Assembly (NCBI GenBank): GCA_963775575.1
Contig: CAVZJG010000003.1
Coordinates: 1-64,000, forward strand
Origin: Roseiarcus sp963775575
GTDB taxonomy: Bacteria; Pseudomonadota; Alphaproteobacteria; Rhizobiales; Beijerinckiaceae
Length of the DNA: 64,000 bases
Reading direction: 5' to 3'
This document shows positions 1-7,786 of the stretch, piece after piece. Positions within the stretch are counted from its first letter, which is position 1. Each line of letters starts with the position of its first letter. The translations under genes were made by a program, and so were the position numbers. The notes beneath the pieces were generated by a model. That model was not told where the DNA came from. It saw nothing but the letters and a program-made list of their open reading frames with translations, and did not search any database.

Positions 1-29
1 TTCCAGACTCACCACGCCTTGGGAGTTAC
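1..29 (-). mobile_element. Terminal end of an IS66/ISBst12-type element, body off the left edge
   Basis: The first 29 bases are the reverse complement of the left end of the complete IS at 57402-58924, differing at one position. The outer tip is GTAACTCCCAAG read on the minus strand. A second copy or close relative of that IS therefore lies mostly outside the window, reading leftwards. Confidence 0.85.
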
Positions 30-196
30 AGTTCCAAGCGTTTGATTCTCACCACTAGCTGCTGTATATAGAGCCATGCGTCGTTTAGAGCCGGTAACTC
101 CGTCGCGAGCTGGTCGCGCTTCACTTTAGATGCCTGATCCCTAGCTATCCAACAATAGAAAATAAGCTGGGAAATTCTCTCCAAATCTGATGTCAT
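26..196 (-). pseudogene. 3'-truncated small ORF whose stop codon is supplied by the IS end
   Basis: On the minus strand an open frame runs from an ATG at 196 through charged, coiled-coil-like sequence (DLERISQL, QQLVVRIKRL) for 56 codons. It ends at a TAA made by the first bases of the IS end (GTAAC). The frame stays open upstream of that ATG to about position 295 without another ATG. The base composition is clearly less GC-rich than the core genes. This looks like a host or accessory gene cut at its 3' end by the insertion. No family is recognised and the start is uncertain. Confidence 0.35.
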
Positions 197-275
197 TTCT
201 TTCAGCGCTTCAACAGTGGCTCTGTATTCGACGATAAGCTCGTCGCGTTTGGCTCTCGTTATGTTAGAGCTTACT

Positions 276-307
276 GAGTTACGGAGTTACGGAGTTACGG
301 AGTTACG
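276..307. repeat. Four tandem copies of GAGTTACG
   Basis: Four exact head-to-tail copies of the octamer GAGTTACG lie directly outside, and run into, the left inverted repeat of the MITE-like element at 302-442. Confidence 0.9.
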
Positions 308-442
308 GTGACACTTGCATAAATCCCTAATTCGAAGTCTCGTCGGCCACTCCTCCCTGCCGATTTAGGCCGCGATTGCGAGCGGTGCGGGTCACGGCCA
401 AGGCTCACCTGAATAAGGGAATTATGCATGCGTCACCGTAAT
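302..442. mobile_element. MITE-like element with 32-bp terminal inverted repeats
   Basis: Bases 302-333 and the reverse complement of 411-442 match at 27 of 32 positions, sharing the core TTACGGTGAC and TGCATAA. The 77 bp between the arms carries no ORF. The short length, long inverted ends and lack of coding capacity fit a non-autonomous element or a REP-like fold-back unit. The mobilising transposase is not identifiable here. Confidence 0.6.
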
Positions 443-485
443 CCCCGCGTCACCGTAATCCCCGTAATCCGTCACCGTAATCCCC
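431..485. repeat. Three copies of CGTCACCGTAATCCCC
   Basis: Exact 16-base copies start at 431, 448 and 470, the third after an extra GTAATC. The first overlaps the right inverted repeat of the MITE-like element, and the motif is close to the reverse complement of the GAGTTACG array on the other side. Confidence 0.85.
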
Positions 486-695
486 GCTTCGCCCGGACGA
501 ACGCTTCGCGTTCGCCTTGAGGTGACTGCGCCGGGCCGGCTTCGCGCAGCAAAGATCATGGAGGCCAGCAGCCTGAGCCGCGCGGAGGCGTCGTGTTTCC
601 GCGTTCGCCCGCTTTCGCCGAGCGCGGCCGTCGATCGGCGGCCGCGCGGGGCGGGGCGCGGGTCCGCCGACGGAGGCGGGTTCATGCTGTCAATC
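486..695. other. GC-rich spacer, no gene recognised
   Basis: Only short overlapping frames with Arg/Pro/Ala-rich translations are present, as expected of random high-GC DNA. No family, RNA or repeat was recognised. Confidence 0.5.
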
Positions 696-2373
696 GGCTC
701 GCAAAATTGGGGTCTGACGCACTTTTGATGACGAACGGGTCACGTGGCGCCGATGACCCGTGCCTGAAGCAAGTCGAGTTTTCCTCGCCCATACATCTGG
801 CGCTTGACCAGCTTGAGCTTGCAGATCTGGCCTTCGGCTTGGCCGTTGGACCAACCCGACGAGATTGCGGCGCTCACGGCGGCTTTGTCTTTTGTGACGC
901 CGTTCGCGAATCCGGCGACGAGACTCGTCTTGGCGCGCTCGATCCACGGATCGAGTTCCGCTAGCGCCTTTCTTCGGATCATGGCTTGGAAATCCGCCAC
1001 GATTTCGCGCGCCTCGACCAGAAGCTCGACGCCGCTCTCGATGGCGGCGACGGTTACGGTCTCGGCCTTAGAGAGCCGGTCGCGCCCGATCGTCATCAAC
1101 CGGGCGATGGTTCGGGCGGAGGGCGTGCGGCTTATCGCGCTCGCATCCATCTTTTCCGATCGCCGACGTCGTCCGCTCCACTCACTGACGACACGAAGGC
1201 ATCCGCGAAACCCCTGCCGCTTCAGTGAACGCCATAGCTCAGAACCATTGCGACGCCCCGCCGCCCATTGCTCGTCTAGCCAGGGAAGGTAGGCTTCGAG
1301 CGAGCTGCTGCGAACGCGGAACATGTCCGACCTCTGACCGCGAAGCACCTTTCGGGTGAGACCGCGGCTGTAGCCGGTACGACGCACGATCTCCCTGATC
1401 GTCGCGCCGTCCTTGGCCATCGCAAGGATGGCGGCGTTGGCTTCCTCGCGGCGCAGATACCCCTCATATTGGAGCTTCTCGGCCGCGGTGAGCAGGGCGG
1501 GATTGATCGTGGTCGCGCCGATCGCGGTCCGAATTTGACGCATCGACTTGCGCACGGCGTCGAGGAAAGCGTGGCTTGCGTTCTCCATCAGATGCCAGCG
1601 GTCGGCGACCTGCACCGCGTTGGGGAGCGCCTTTTGCGTCGCCATCGCGTAGCCGCCGCCTCGATCCCGAGCCACGACAGCGATCTGCGGTTGGCTGGTC
1701 AGCCATGCCTCGGCGGTCGCCGGTTCTCGATCCGGCAACAACGCGATCGTCTTTCGACGTTCGAGATCACAGATCAACGTTCCGTAGCGTTGGTTGCGGC
1801 GCCAAGCCCAGTCGTCGATCCCAATGATCGCCGGGGGCGCGAAGCTCGGGCTGCCGCGCCTGCGCACGGCGCGCAATAGGGTGTCGTTGCTGACCGGCAT
1901 GCTCAAGCGGCGCGCGAAACTCGCCGCCGGTCGGCCTCCCAGGGCGAGCGCGAGGCAATGAACAATCTGATCGAGCCGAGCGGTGCGCCGCGCCCAAGGC
2001 TTGAGAATGTTGTCGTCGAAGCGTTCCGTGAAGATGCGGCGCGCGCATCGAAGCGCGTCACAGCAGAAGCGCCGGGCATGGAGCACCAACACGACGCGCT
2101 GTCCCGCAATCGGTAAGTCCGCCAGGCGACGAGGATATCGGCTGTGAACACGATCGGAAATCGCTCCACAAGATGGGCACGCGCTCAACGCGCTCGTCGC
2201 GCGTATCGTAATGACGGTGCTGTCGCCGTCGCTCAACGCATCAACCGCGGAAAAGCCGGGCGGGAGCAACTCTGAGGCGTGAAGAGACCGCATGGCGCTG
2301 ATTCCCCTGCGAAACCAGGCCAAATCGGCGCCTCAACTTCATCAAAAGTGAGTCAGACCCAAAATTGCACGCC
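696..2373 (-). mobile_element. ISL3-family insertion sequence, complete
   Basis: A single ISL3-type transposase gene is bracketed by imperfect inverted ends. The left end starts GGCTCGCAAAATT and the right end, read inwards, starts GGCGTGCAATTTT; both continue into GGGTCTGAC and CACTTTTGATGA. The flanking 8 bases (TGTCAATC and GAAACACA) do not match, so no target duplication is visible. The insertion may be old or rearranged. Confidence 0.8.
740..2323 (-). CDS. ISL3 family transposase
   Basis: This 527-residue protein is the DDE transposase of the surrounding IS. An N-terminal zinc-binding region shows CPSC followed by two further Cys in FCCDALRC within about the first 105 residues. The catalytic core shows the first Asp in IIGIDDWAWR (about residue 170), the second in VARDRGGGYA (about 220) and the Glu in NGQAEGQICKLK near the C-terminus. 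The length is normal for the family and no frameshift is seen, so it may be active. A second Met 10 codons in (MRSLHASELL) is an alternative start. Confidence 0.92.
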   Translation of the reverse strand: MAWFRRGISAMRSLHASELLPPGFSAVDALSDGDSTVITIRATSALSACPSCGAISDRVHSRYPRRLADLPIAGQRVVLVLHARRFCCDALRCARRIFTERFDDNILKPWARRTARLDQIVHCLALALGGRPAASFARRLSMPVSNDTLLRAVRRRGSPSFAPPAIIGIDDWAWRRNQRYGTLICDLERRKTIALLPDREPATAEAWLTSQPQIAVVARDRGGGYAMATQKALPNAVQVADRWHLMENASHAFLDAVRKSMRQIRTAIGATTINPALLTAAEKLQYEGYLRREEANAAILAMAKDGATIREIVRRTGYSRGLTRKVLRGQRSDMFRVRSSSLEAYLPWLDEQWAAGRRNGSELWRSLKRQGFRGCLRVVSEWSGRRRRSEKMDASAISRTPSARTIARLMTIGRDRLSKAETVTVAAIESGVELLVEAREIVADFQAMIRRKALAELDPWIERAKTSLVAGFANGVTKDKAAVSAAISSGWSNGQAEGQICKLKLVKRQMYGRGKLDLLQARVIGAT

Positions 2374-2510
2374 GAAACACATTCATGCCCTGTTCAGGTT
2401 GCCGGACCGTAAGATCGAACCGCTGAGCAACCCTGTTCAGCGGGAGAAAACGTGCTGAACGTCACTTGCTGAGGTTCGGCTCGATAATCGCGGGTCAAGT
2501 GGAGGTTTTC

Positions 2511-2729
2511 ATGAAAAGGCTTTCGGCGGCGCTCCTCGGAGTCGTGATTCTCTCCGGCGCCCTGGCGTCGGCGACGCCGGCGTTCGCGTTAGGCGGCTGC
2601 GGTCCGAACTTCCATCGCAATTGGGCGGGCCAATGCGTCTGGGGCGGTCAAAATGAAGCCTGGTGCATCAGACACACGGGCCATCCAGCCGTTCGCGCTC
2701 CCAATGGGGAGATGATTTGTAATAGGTGA
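2511..2729 (+). CDS. Small secreted Cys-containing protein (GCG-type)
   Basis: This 72-residue protein starts at the ATG preceded by the ribosome-binding-like TGGAGG; a longer in-frame start at 2466 would put extra residues before an otherwise perfect signal peptide. Residues 1-26 form a Sec signal ending APAFA-type (ATPAFA). The mature part, about 46 residues, begins LGGCGPNFHRN and has four Cys, suggesting two disulfides in the periplasm. Short secreted proteins beginning GCGPxxH are common in alphaproteobacteria, but their role is unknown. It lies 370 bp upstream of the radical-SAM locus, apparently in its own transcription unit. Confidence 0.7.
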   Translation: MKRLSAALLGVVILSGALASATPAFALGGCGPNFHRNWAGQCVWGGQNEAWCIRHTGHPAVRAPNGEMICNR

Positions 2730-3098
2730 GGCGCTTGCCTTCGGGGCCGCCCGCGCGCTGGGCGGCGCCGAAGGCGTCCTCGACCCCAAGGCCGGAGCGA
2801 TTTTTGCGTGAATTCGATTGGTCGTATCCCGCCACGGGCGCCAAGCGTTGAAATTTGACCACGAGCAAGCGCGCTTCTTTGCTCGAGAAGCTTCTTTCGT
2901 CGCGATGGTCCCGTTCGTCGCCATGACGGATTTCGCGCCGGACGCTGCGGCGCCGCGCCCGATCGCGTTCGCATCGCGAATAAGCGAAGGCGTTTTGACC
3001 TAGATCAAGGATGGTCGCGGCAATTTACGTCAAGTGCGCGTGTTGTTGGGCGTTGCCTAGAACTTGTAGCAGAGTGTTATCTAAAAGGAGAATTTGCG
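2730..3098. other. Intergenic region upstream of the radical-SAM locus
   Basis: No convincing gene is seen. A plus-strand stretch near 2730-2860 reads like decayed coding sequence but no family could be assigned. The last 100 bases are less GC-rich and hold the putative promoter of the downstream Tat-signal gene. Confidence 0.45.
3053..3080 (+). promoter_or_regulatory. Putative sigma-70-like promoter of the Tat-signal small gene
   Basis: TTGCCT at 3053-3058 and TGTTAT at 3075-3080 are separated by 16 bases and lie 19 bases before the start codon. An AAGGAG ribosome-binding site follows at about 3084-3089. This is a motif match only. Confidence 0.35.
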
Positions 3099-3470
3099 AT
3101 GCGTAGACGCGAATTCCTTGCATCCGCGCTTGCCGTCGGCGCGTTGCCCGCGGGGGCCGCGCGAGCGGCGGTCCCTTCGACCCAATACAGCGTGAGCGTC
3201 TTGCCGCCCGCTTCGCGCCTGCCGGGCGGTCAGGTCATGCTCGAGCCGCCGATCGACACGACGGTCCAATTCGTCGCCAAGGCGGATATCGAGCGAAAGT
3301 ATCAGGACATTCTGCGTGATTTCAAGAACGACAATCCATCGGTCGACCTGACGGATCCCAATTCGTTCTTGATCGTCGCCAAGCCCAAGCATGAACCGGG
3401 AGCGTTCGACGTGGCGTGTCAATGCAAGTGCGGCGATTTAACGAGTTGCAGCGGCAGCGGCGGCGGCTAA
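3099..3470 (+). CDS. Tat-signal small protein with Cys/Gly-rich tail, candidate radical-SAM substrate
   Basis: This 123-residue protein has a twin-arginine signal at its N-terminus (RRREFLASA, cleavage expected near ARAA at about residue 25), so folded export by the Tat pathway is predicted. The middle is a soluble domain with no recognised family. The C-terminus ends CQCKCGDLTSCSGSGGG: four Cys in a short stretch, then Ser/Gly. It lies 31 bases upstream of, and on the same strand as, a radical SAM-SPASM maturase with an N-terminal peptide-binding domain, the usual layout of a RiPP precursor and its enzyme. An AAGGAG ribosome-binding site fixes the start. It could instead be a metal-binding or thioether-crosslinked periplasmic protein; the modification is inference. 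Confidence 0.7.
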   Translation: MRRREFLASALAVGALPAGAARAAVPSTQYSVSVLPPASRLPGGQVMLEPPIDTTVQFVAKADIERKYQDILRDFKNDNPSVDLTDPNSFLIVAKPKHEPGAFDVACQCKCGDLTSCSGSGGG

Positions 3471-3501
3471 GGATGACGAAAGCGTAGCGGGAAAGCGCTC
3501 G

Positions 3502-4851
3502 ATGCTCATCCCAGCCGATGTCGGGGACAGGTGCTGTGTATTGCCCGCGGTCCCCGACCTCAACGTATTTGTGAAAGGCTCTCAGTACCTTTGTATGAAT
3601 TCTGCGGTCCCATCCTGGCTCGTCACCAACGAGGTGGGGTCTACTTTGTTGTCGCTTTGCGATGGGCGTCGCTCCATCGAGGATATTCAACACGCCTTTA
3701 CCGGTAACGGCATCCCGGCCGATGTCGATTTGCTTACGGCCTTTTATCGCGACGCCGTAGCGCAAGGCCTTTTCATCGAGCCCGCCGTCGCGGATGAAGC
3801 GGCGTCCGAACTTGCGGGAAATGGCGGCGACGGCTACGTGTCAGCCCTGCATTTGCATCTCACCAACCAATGCAATCTCAGCTGTACGTACTGCTATCGG
3901 CAATCAAGTCCGTATCTCCCGCTGAGACACGGGGCGGATGACTTCATCCGCTGGCTGCAGCAGTTGAAACCCTATGCGGCCAGCGATTGCATCGTCACAT
4001 TTGCCGGCGGAGAACCGCTGGTTTTTCCGGAGTTCGAGACCGTCGCCACGGCGAGCAAGGCCCTCGGGTTCAGAAATTTCTTGCTGACGAACGGAATTCT
4101 GCTGCGAAAACACGATATTTCTTTTTATCAACATTCGATTGATAAAATTCGCGTCAGCCTCGATGGCGGCGATGAGCGGACCCACAGCTCAACTCGGGGC
4201 GGGGGACATTTTGAAAAGGTCCTGGCGAATATCCGTTGGCTCCTCGACGGCGGGGTGATTTCCGATGTCAAAATGACTATGACGAGACGCAACATGCAAT
4301 CGGCCGCTCTGCTCAAGGAACGGCTGCCGCGAGAGATCAAGCTCCGCTATACGCCGATGTTTCCGATGGGCCGCGCCGATCGCGAGCGGAGCGCCGTGGC
4401 GCCCGATGATTTCATAACGCCTGCGGAATTTTTCGAATTCCAAAAGACCCTCGTCGACGCCGATGGCAAGCGAGAATTCAAAACTCATCTCGAAAAATCG
4501 AAAAGAACGGGATGTTTTGCCGGCCGCAGCAATATCAGCGTAGATGACAATGGGGATGTTTACCCCTGTCATTTGTTTCATTACGACAAATTCAAGATGG
4601 GGAACATTTTCAGCAACACGATCCCGGAAATCATGGAGTGCGAAAACAACCGAACCTTCGTTAAAGAGATGCACGTCGATAATAACAATGAGTTGTGCAA
4701 GACGTGTTCGGTGAGGTACATCTGCGGCGGCGGTTGTAAGGCCAACGCTCTCCATGCGAGCGGCGATCACCACGACAGGGACTCGCATTGTTCATTCTTG
4801 CGGGCGACGATCGTCTCCGATCTTTTCCACAGCTATGGGTTACAGGACTAA
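3502..4851 (+). CDS. PqqD-like/RRE-radical SAM-SPASM peptide maturase
   Basis: The 449-residue protein has three parts. Residues about 10-95 resemble a PqqD-like winged-helix RiPP recognition element (SWLVTNEVGSTLLSLCDG, then a helix and LFIEP). A radical SAM core follows with the cluster motif CNLSCTYCYR near residue 130 and FAGGEPL near 170. A C-terminal SPASM domain has Cys in VYPCHLF and CKTCSVRYICGGGC plus a late Cys. SPASM enzymes of this build modify ribosomal peptides, for example by Cys thioether or C-C bonds. The likely substrate is the Tat-signal protein 31 bases upstream. No transporter or protease gene adjoins the pair. The family is certain; substrate and chemistry are inferred. 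Confidence 0.9.
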   Translation: MLIPADVGDRCCVLPAVPDLNVFVKGSQYLCMNSAVPSWLVTNEVGSTLLSLCDGRRSIEDIQHAFTGNGIPADVDLLTAFYRDAVAQGLFIEPAVADEAASELAGNGGDGYVSALHLHLTNQCNLSCTYCYRQSSPYLPLRHGADDFIRWLQQLKPYAASDCIVTFAGGEPLVFPEFETVATASKALGFRNFLLTNGILLRKHDISFYQHSIDKIRVSLDGGDERTHSSTRGGGHFEKVLANIRWLLDGGVISDVKMTMTRRNMQSAALLKERLPREIKLRYTPMFPMGRADRERSAVAPDDFITPAEFFEFQKTLVDADGKREFKTHLEKSKRTGCFAGRSNISVDDNGDVYPCHLFHYDKFKMGNIFSNTIPEIMECENNRTFVKEMHVDNNNELCKTCSVRYICGGGCKANALHASGDHHDRDSHCSFLRATIVSDLFHSYGLQD

Positions 4852-5117
4852 ACGGGGTTTCGTCGATCCGCGTTCGCAATGATGAACCATCATTCCCCCA
4901 TTCCCGCCGGCCGCGCCGCGGGAGCGGAAAAGCGCTTTCTGAATATCGGGAAATGTGCTAGGGTGAAATCGCGTCGGGCCCCGCTCGCGGCTTTGCTTCC
5001 CGAGGGTCGCGCGGCGCGAAGCCGGCGCGGCGGCGCGGCGGCCCTTGACGGCGCGCAACCAATTGATTTTCCACGATTCGGCCAAAGGAATCGTAACCCT
5101 CCGGTGAAGCCCGCGGA

Positions 5118-5714
5118 TCAGGTGGGTCGCGATCTCTTGCCGGTGGGCTTTCGGGACCAGCGCTTTGCGAGCGCGGCGACTTCAACTTTCAGCGGCTCGG
5201 CGTCGAAGACGAGCGGATCGAAGTCCTCGCCGAGCCACTCGCGGGTTTCGGCGCGGCGCTCGTGATTGGGGTCTGCGAGGGCTTCGAGCATTTCGGCGTA
5301 GCCCCAGGGGCCGCCGACGTCCTCAGGCGGGCAGCGGCCTGAAGCATCAATCAGCCTGGGATAGGCGACGTCCGGTTCTGCGGCCGCCATGCGCTCGACC
5401 TTGATCGTGTGCTCCCAGCCGTCGCCGTAGTCGTAGAGATAGCGCAGCGTCTTGGTTCCTGCGTCCTCGAGCACGTCGATCAGTTTCGCCTTGCGGGCGT
5501 CGAGCGGCCCATCGGGCCAATCGGGGCTCGGCAGGCCCCATCCTGTGTCGCGGGCGCGGATTTCGTAGAGGTGGCTGTTCGTCCAGCCGAGCGCGGCTTG
5601 CAGCGTCAAATGCAGACGATCGAGCTTGATGTCGGCGGGGACCTCGATGCGACGCAGAACCTTGGGCTCCACGTCGTCGAGCGTGACTTTGAGGCGCAGA
5701 ACGGCGGCGGTCAT
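5118..5714 (-). CDS. pRiA4b ORF-3-like family protein, IS66 passenger
   Basis: This 198-residue protein matches the pRiA4b ORF-3 family by its N-terminal pattern (LKVTLDDVEPKVLRRIEVP), the middle LYDYGDGWEHTI and the later CPPEDVGGPWGY. The biochemical role of the family is unknown; its members are often found on plasmids and with insertion sequences. Its ATG overlaps the stop of the upstream transposase by 4 bases (ATGA), and it lies inside the target-duplicated ends, so it moves with the element and is probably translated by coupling. The C-terminal tail is basic (WSRKPTGKRSRPT). Confidence 0.88.
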   Translation of the reverse strand: MTAAVLRLKVTLDDVEPKVLRRIEVPADIKLDRLHLTLQAALGWTNSHLYEIRARDTGWGLPSPDWPDGPLDARKAKLIDVLEDAGTKTLRYLYDYGDGWEHTIKVERMAAAEPDVAYPRLIDASGRCPPEDVGGPWGYAEMLEALADPNHERRAETREWLGEDFDPLVFDAEPLKVEVAALAKRWSRKPTGKRSRPT

Positions 5715-7366
5715 GCCGCGAGCTTACGACGCTCCCGTTCGGCCGCCCAGTTCCAGGGCATGAGTTCGTCGAGGCGATGCACAGGATGATCGGCGATGCG
5801 CGCCAGCACGTCGGCGAGCCACGCCTGCGGATCGACGTCGTTCAACTTCGCGGTCATAATGAGGCTGTAAAGACTTGCCGCCCGCACGCCGCCGCGATCG
5901 GAGCCGGCGAACAACCACGACTTTCTGCCGAGAGCGATCCCGCGCAACGCCCGCTCCGCCGCGTTGTTGCTCAGGCAAATCCGCCCGTCGTCGAGGAAAC
6001 GGACGAAGGCGTCCCAGCGGTTGAGCATATAGTCCATCGCCTTGGCGAGATCGCTGTGCCGCGACAGCTTGGCCCGTTCCTCGCGCATCCAGGCATGGAG
6101 GTCGGCGACGAGCGGCGCGCTGCGCTCACGGCGCGCCGCCTTGCGCCGATCGGCGTCGAGGCCGTTGATGGCGCGCTCGATCTCGAACAGGGCGTCGATG
6201 CACTGGACCGCCGCAAGCGCCACCGGCGACAGGACGAGCGGCGTCTTGCCGTGGGCCTTGCGCCGGGCCGCCGCCTCGACGTCGGCAAGCACGAAGAACT
6301 TGCGCCGGGCATGGCTCCAACATGCGGCTTGCGTGACCGGTCCGGGCGCGCGGCCAGCTTCGTAGAGCCTGTCGTAGCCGGCATAGGCGTCGGCTTGTAG
6401 AACTCCGGCAAAGCTCGACAGATGGCGGCGGGGATGTTCGCCCGATCGATCGCGCGAGTAGTAGAACACCGCCGCCGGCGGCGCGTGTCCGCCGAAGGGC
6501 CGATCGTCGCGGACATAGACCCAACTTCGGCCCGTGTCGGTCTTGCCCTTGGCGAGCACCGGGACTGTCGTGTCATCGCCGTGCAGACGCTCGGCGGCGA
6601 GCACATGGGCCTCGATGCGTTCGAAGATCGGCTGTAGGACATTGACGCAGGCGCCAACCTGGTCGGCGAGCGTCGACAGGCTCAGCGGCACACCCTCGCG
6701 GGCGTAGCGCTCGGCCTGTCGGTTCAACGGCTGATGTTGGCCAAACTTCTCGAACACGATCATCGCCAGCAGGCTCGGGCCGGCCCAGCCGCGGGGAATG
6801 ACATGGAACGGCGCCGGCGCCTGGTCGATGCTCTCGCAGTCGCGACACGAGAACTTCTCGCGCACATACTGGATGACTTTCCACTGCCGCGGCACGACTT
6901 CGAGCGTCTCAGTGACGTCTTCACCGAGCTTCGACAGCCGCGATCCGCCGCAGCAGGCGCAGGTTGTGGGCGCCGCAATCACCACGCGCTCGCGCGGCAG
7001 ATGCTCGGGGAACGGTTTGCGCGCCGGCCGCTTGCGCTCGAAGGATTTGACGATTGTCCTCTTGGCCTTCGCCGCTGCCTGTTCGGCGGCCAGCTCGTCC
7101 TCAGTCGCCGTCGTCTCCAGCTCTTCGAGTTGCAGTTCGAGTTGGTCGAGAAGACGGGCGGTGCGCTCGGATCGCGGTCCAAACAGCTCGCGCTGCAGCT
7201 TCTCGATTTGGAGCTTCAGATGCGCGATCAGCGCCTCGTCGTCCGAGAGTTTGGCCTTCGCCGCCGCAGCTTCGGCTTCCGCTATGAGCCGACGCTCGCG
7301 TTCCGCAAACAGCGCCGCTTTCAGCGCTTTGACGTTGTTGGGAAAGGCTTGCTCTTGCGAGGTCAT
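5711..7366 (-). CDS. tnpC: IS66 family transposase TnpC
   Basis: This 551-residue DDE transposase of IS66 type has an N-terminal leucine-zipper-like coiled coil (about 1-95), a zinc finger with CACC and CRDC (about 145-190), then the catalytic core. Asp is in LHGDDTTVP, the second Asp in LQADAYAGYD and Glu in NNAAERALRG. I chose the Met of MTSQEQAF as start; an in-frame Met 20 codons upstream (7426) would reduce the gap to tnpB to 12 bases. The last bases overlap the pRiA4b-type passenger gene. Confidence 0.93.
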   Translation of the reverse strand: MTSQEQAFPNNVKALKAALFAERERRLIAEAEAAAAKAKLSDDEALIAHLKLQIEKLQRELFGPRSERTARLLDQLELQLEELETTATEDELAAEQAAAKAKRTIVKSFERKRPARKPFPEHLPRERVVIAAPTTCACCGGSRLSKLGEDVTETLEVVPRQWKVIQYVREKFSCRDCESIDQAPAPFHVIPRGWAGPSLLAMIVFEKFGQHQPLNRQAERYAREGVPLSLSTLADQVGACVNVLQPIFERIEAHVLAAERLHGDDTTVPVLAKGKTDTGRSWVYVRDDRPFGGHAPPAAVFYYSRDRSGEHPRRHLSSFAGVLQADAYAGYDRLYEAGRAPGPVTQAACWSHARRKFFVLADVEAAARRKAHGKTPLVLSPVALAAVQCIDALFEIERAINGLDADRRKAARRERSAPLVADLHAWMREERAKLSRHSDLAKAMDYMLNRWDAFVRFLDDGRICLSNNAAERALRGIALGRKSWLFAGSDRGGVRAASLYSLIMTAKLNDVDPQAWLADVLARIADHPVHRLDELMPWNWAAERERRKLAA

Positions 7367-7438
7367 GACCACGACAAGATCACAAATCTTGCGATTTGAG
7401 GCGCCCCTAAATCGCCGGTGATTCACTATGTCGCAGGC

Positions 7439-7786
7439 CTATCCCGCCGCGCGCGGCCGATGCGTCCAACGAGGATTGCGCCAGTCGATCGCGTCGAGCA
7501 AATATCCAAGCTGCGCGGCCGAGATCGCAACGGCGCCATCGGCCGGGCTTGGCCAGATGAACCGGCCGTGTTCCAGGCGTTTTGCATAGAGTGACATGCC
7601 GATGCCGTCGTGCCAGAGAACCTTGATCGTGTCCCCTCTGCGACCGCGAAAGACGAACAGATCGCCGGCGTGCGGATCGCGGCCAAGGCCTTGCTGAACT
7701 TGGAGCGCGAGCCCGTTCATGCCGCGCCGCATGTCGGTGACGCCGCCGGCGAGCCACACCCGCACGCCCGAGGGAACCGCAATCAC
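7439..7786 (-). CDS. tnpB: IS66 family accessory protein TnpB (Orf2)
   Basis: The 115-residue protein has the IS66 Orf2 signature: VWLAGGVTDMRRGMNGLA near the N-terminus, then DLFVFRGRRGDTIKVLWHDG and the later RLEHGRFIWP. TnpB is needed with TnpA and TnpC for transposition in full IS66 elements, though its activity is not known in detail. Its start overlaps the tnpA stop by 4 bases, giving a coupled operon. The length is typical. Confidence 0.93.
   Translation of the reverse strand: MIAVPSGVRVWLAGGVTDMRRGMNGLALQVQQGLGRDPHAGDLFVFRGRRGDTIKVLWHDGIGMSLYAKRLEHGRFIWPSPADGAVAISAAQLGYLLDAIDWRNPRWTHRPRAAG

Noticed and set aside
422..964. Short frames at 422-964 on both strands
   Set aside because: They are Arg/Pro/Ala-rich, overlap repeats and the ISL3 end, and have no conserved motif.
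680..2390. Target duplication of the ISL3 element
   Set aside because: TTCATGC occurs on both sides (681 and 2382) but not at the element tips; the adjacent 8-mers differ.
2730..2880. Transposase-like remnant
   Set aside because: The translation has a coding flavour in places but I could not match any family.
3099..4851. Methanobactin, PQQ or mycofactocin locus
   Set aside because: The precursor has a Tat signal and an unrelated tail, and MbnB/MbnC, PqqB-E or Mft partners are missing.
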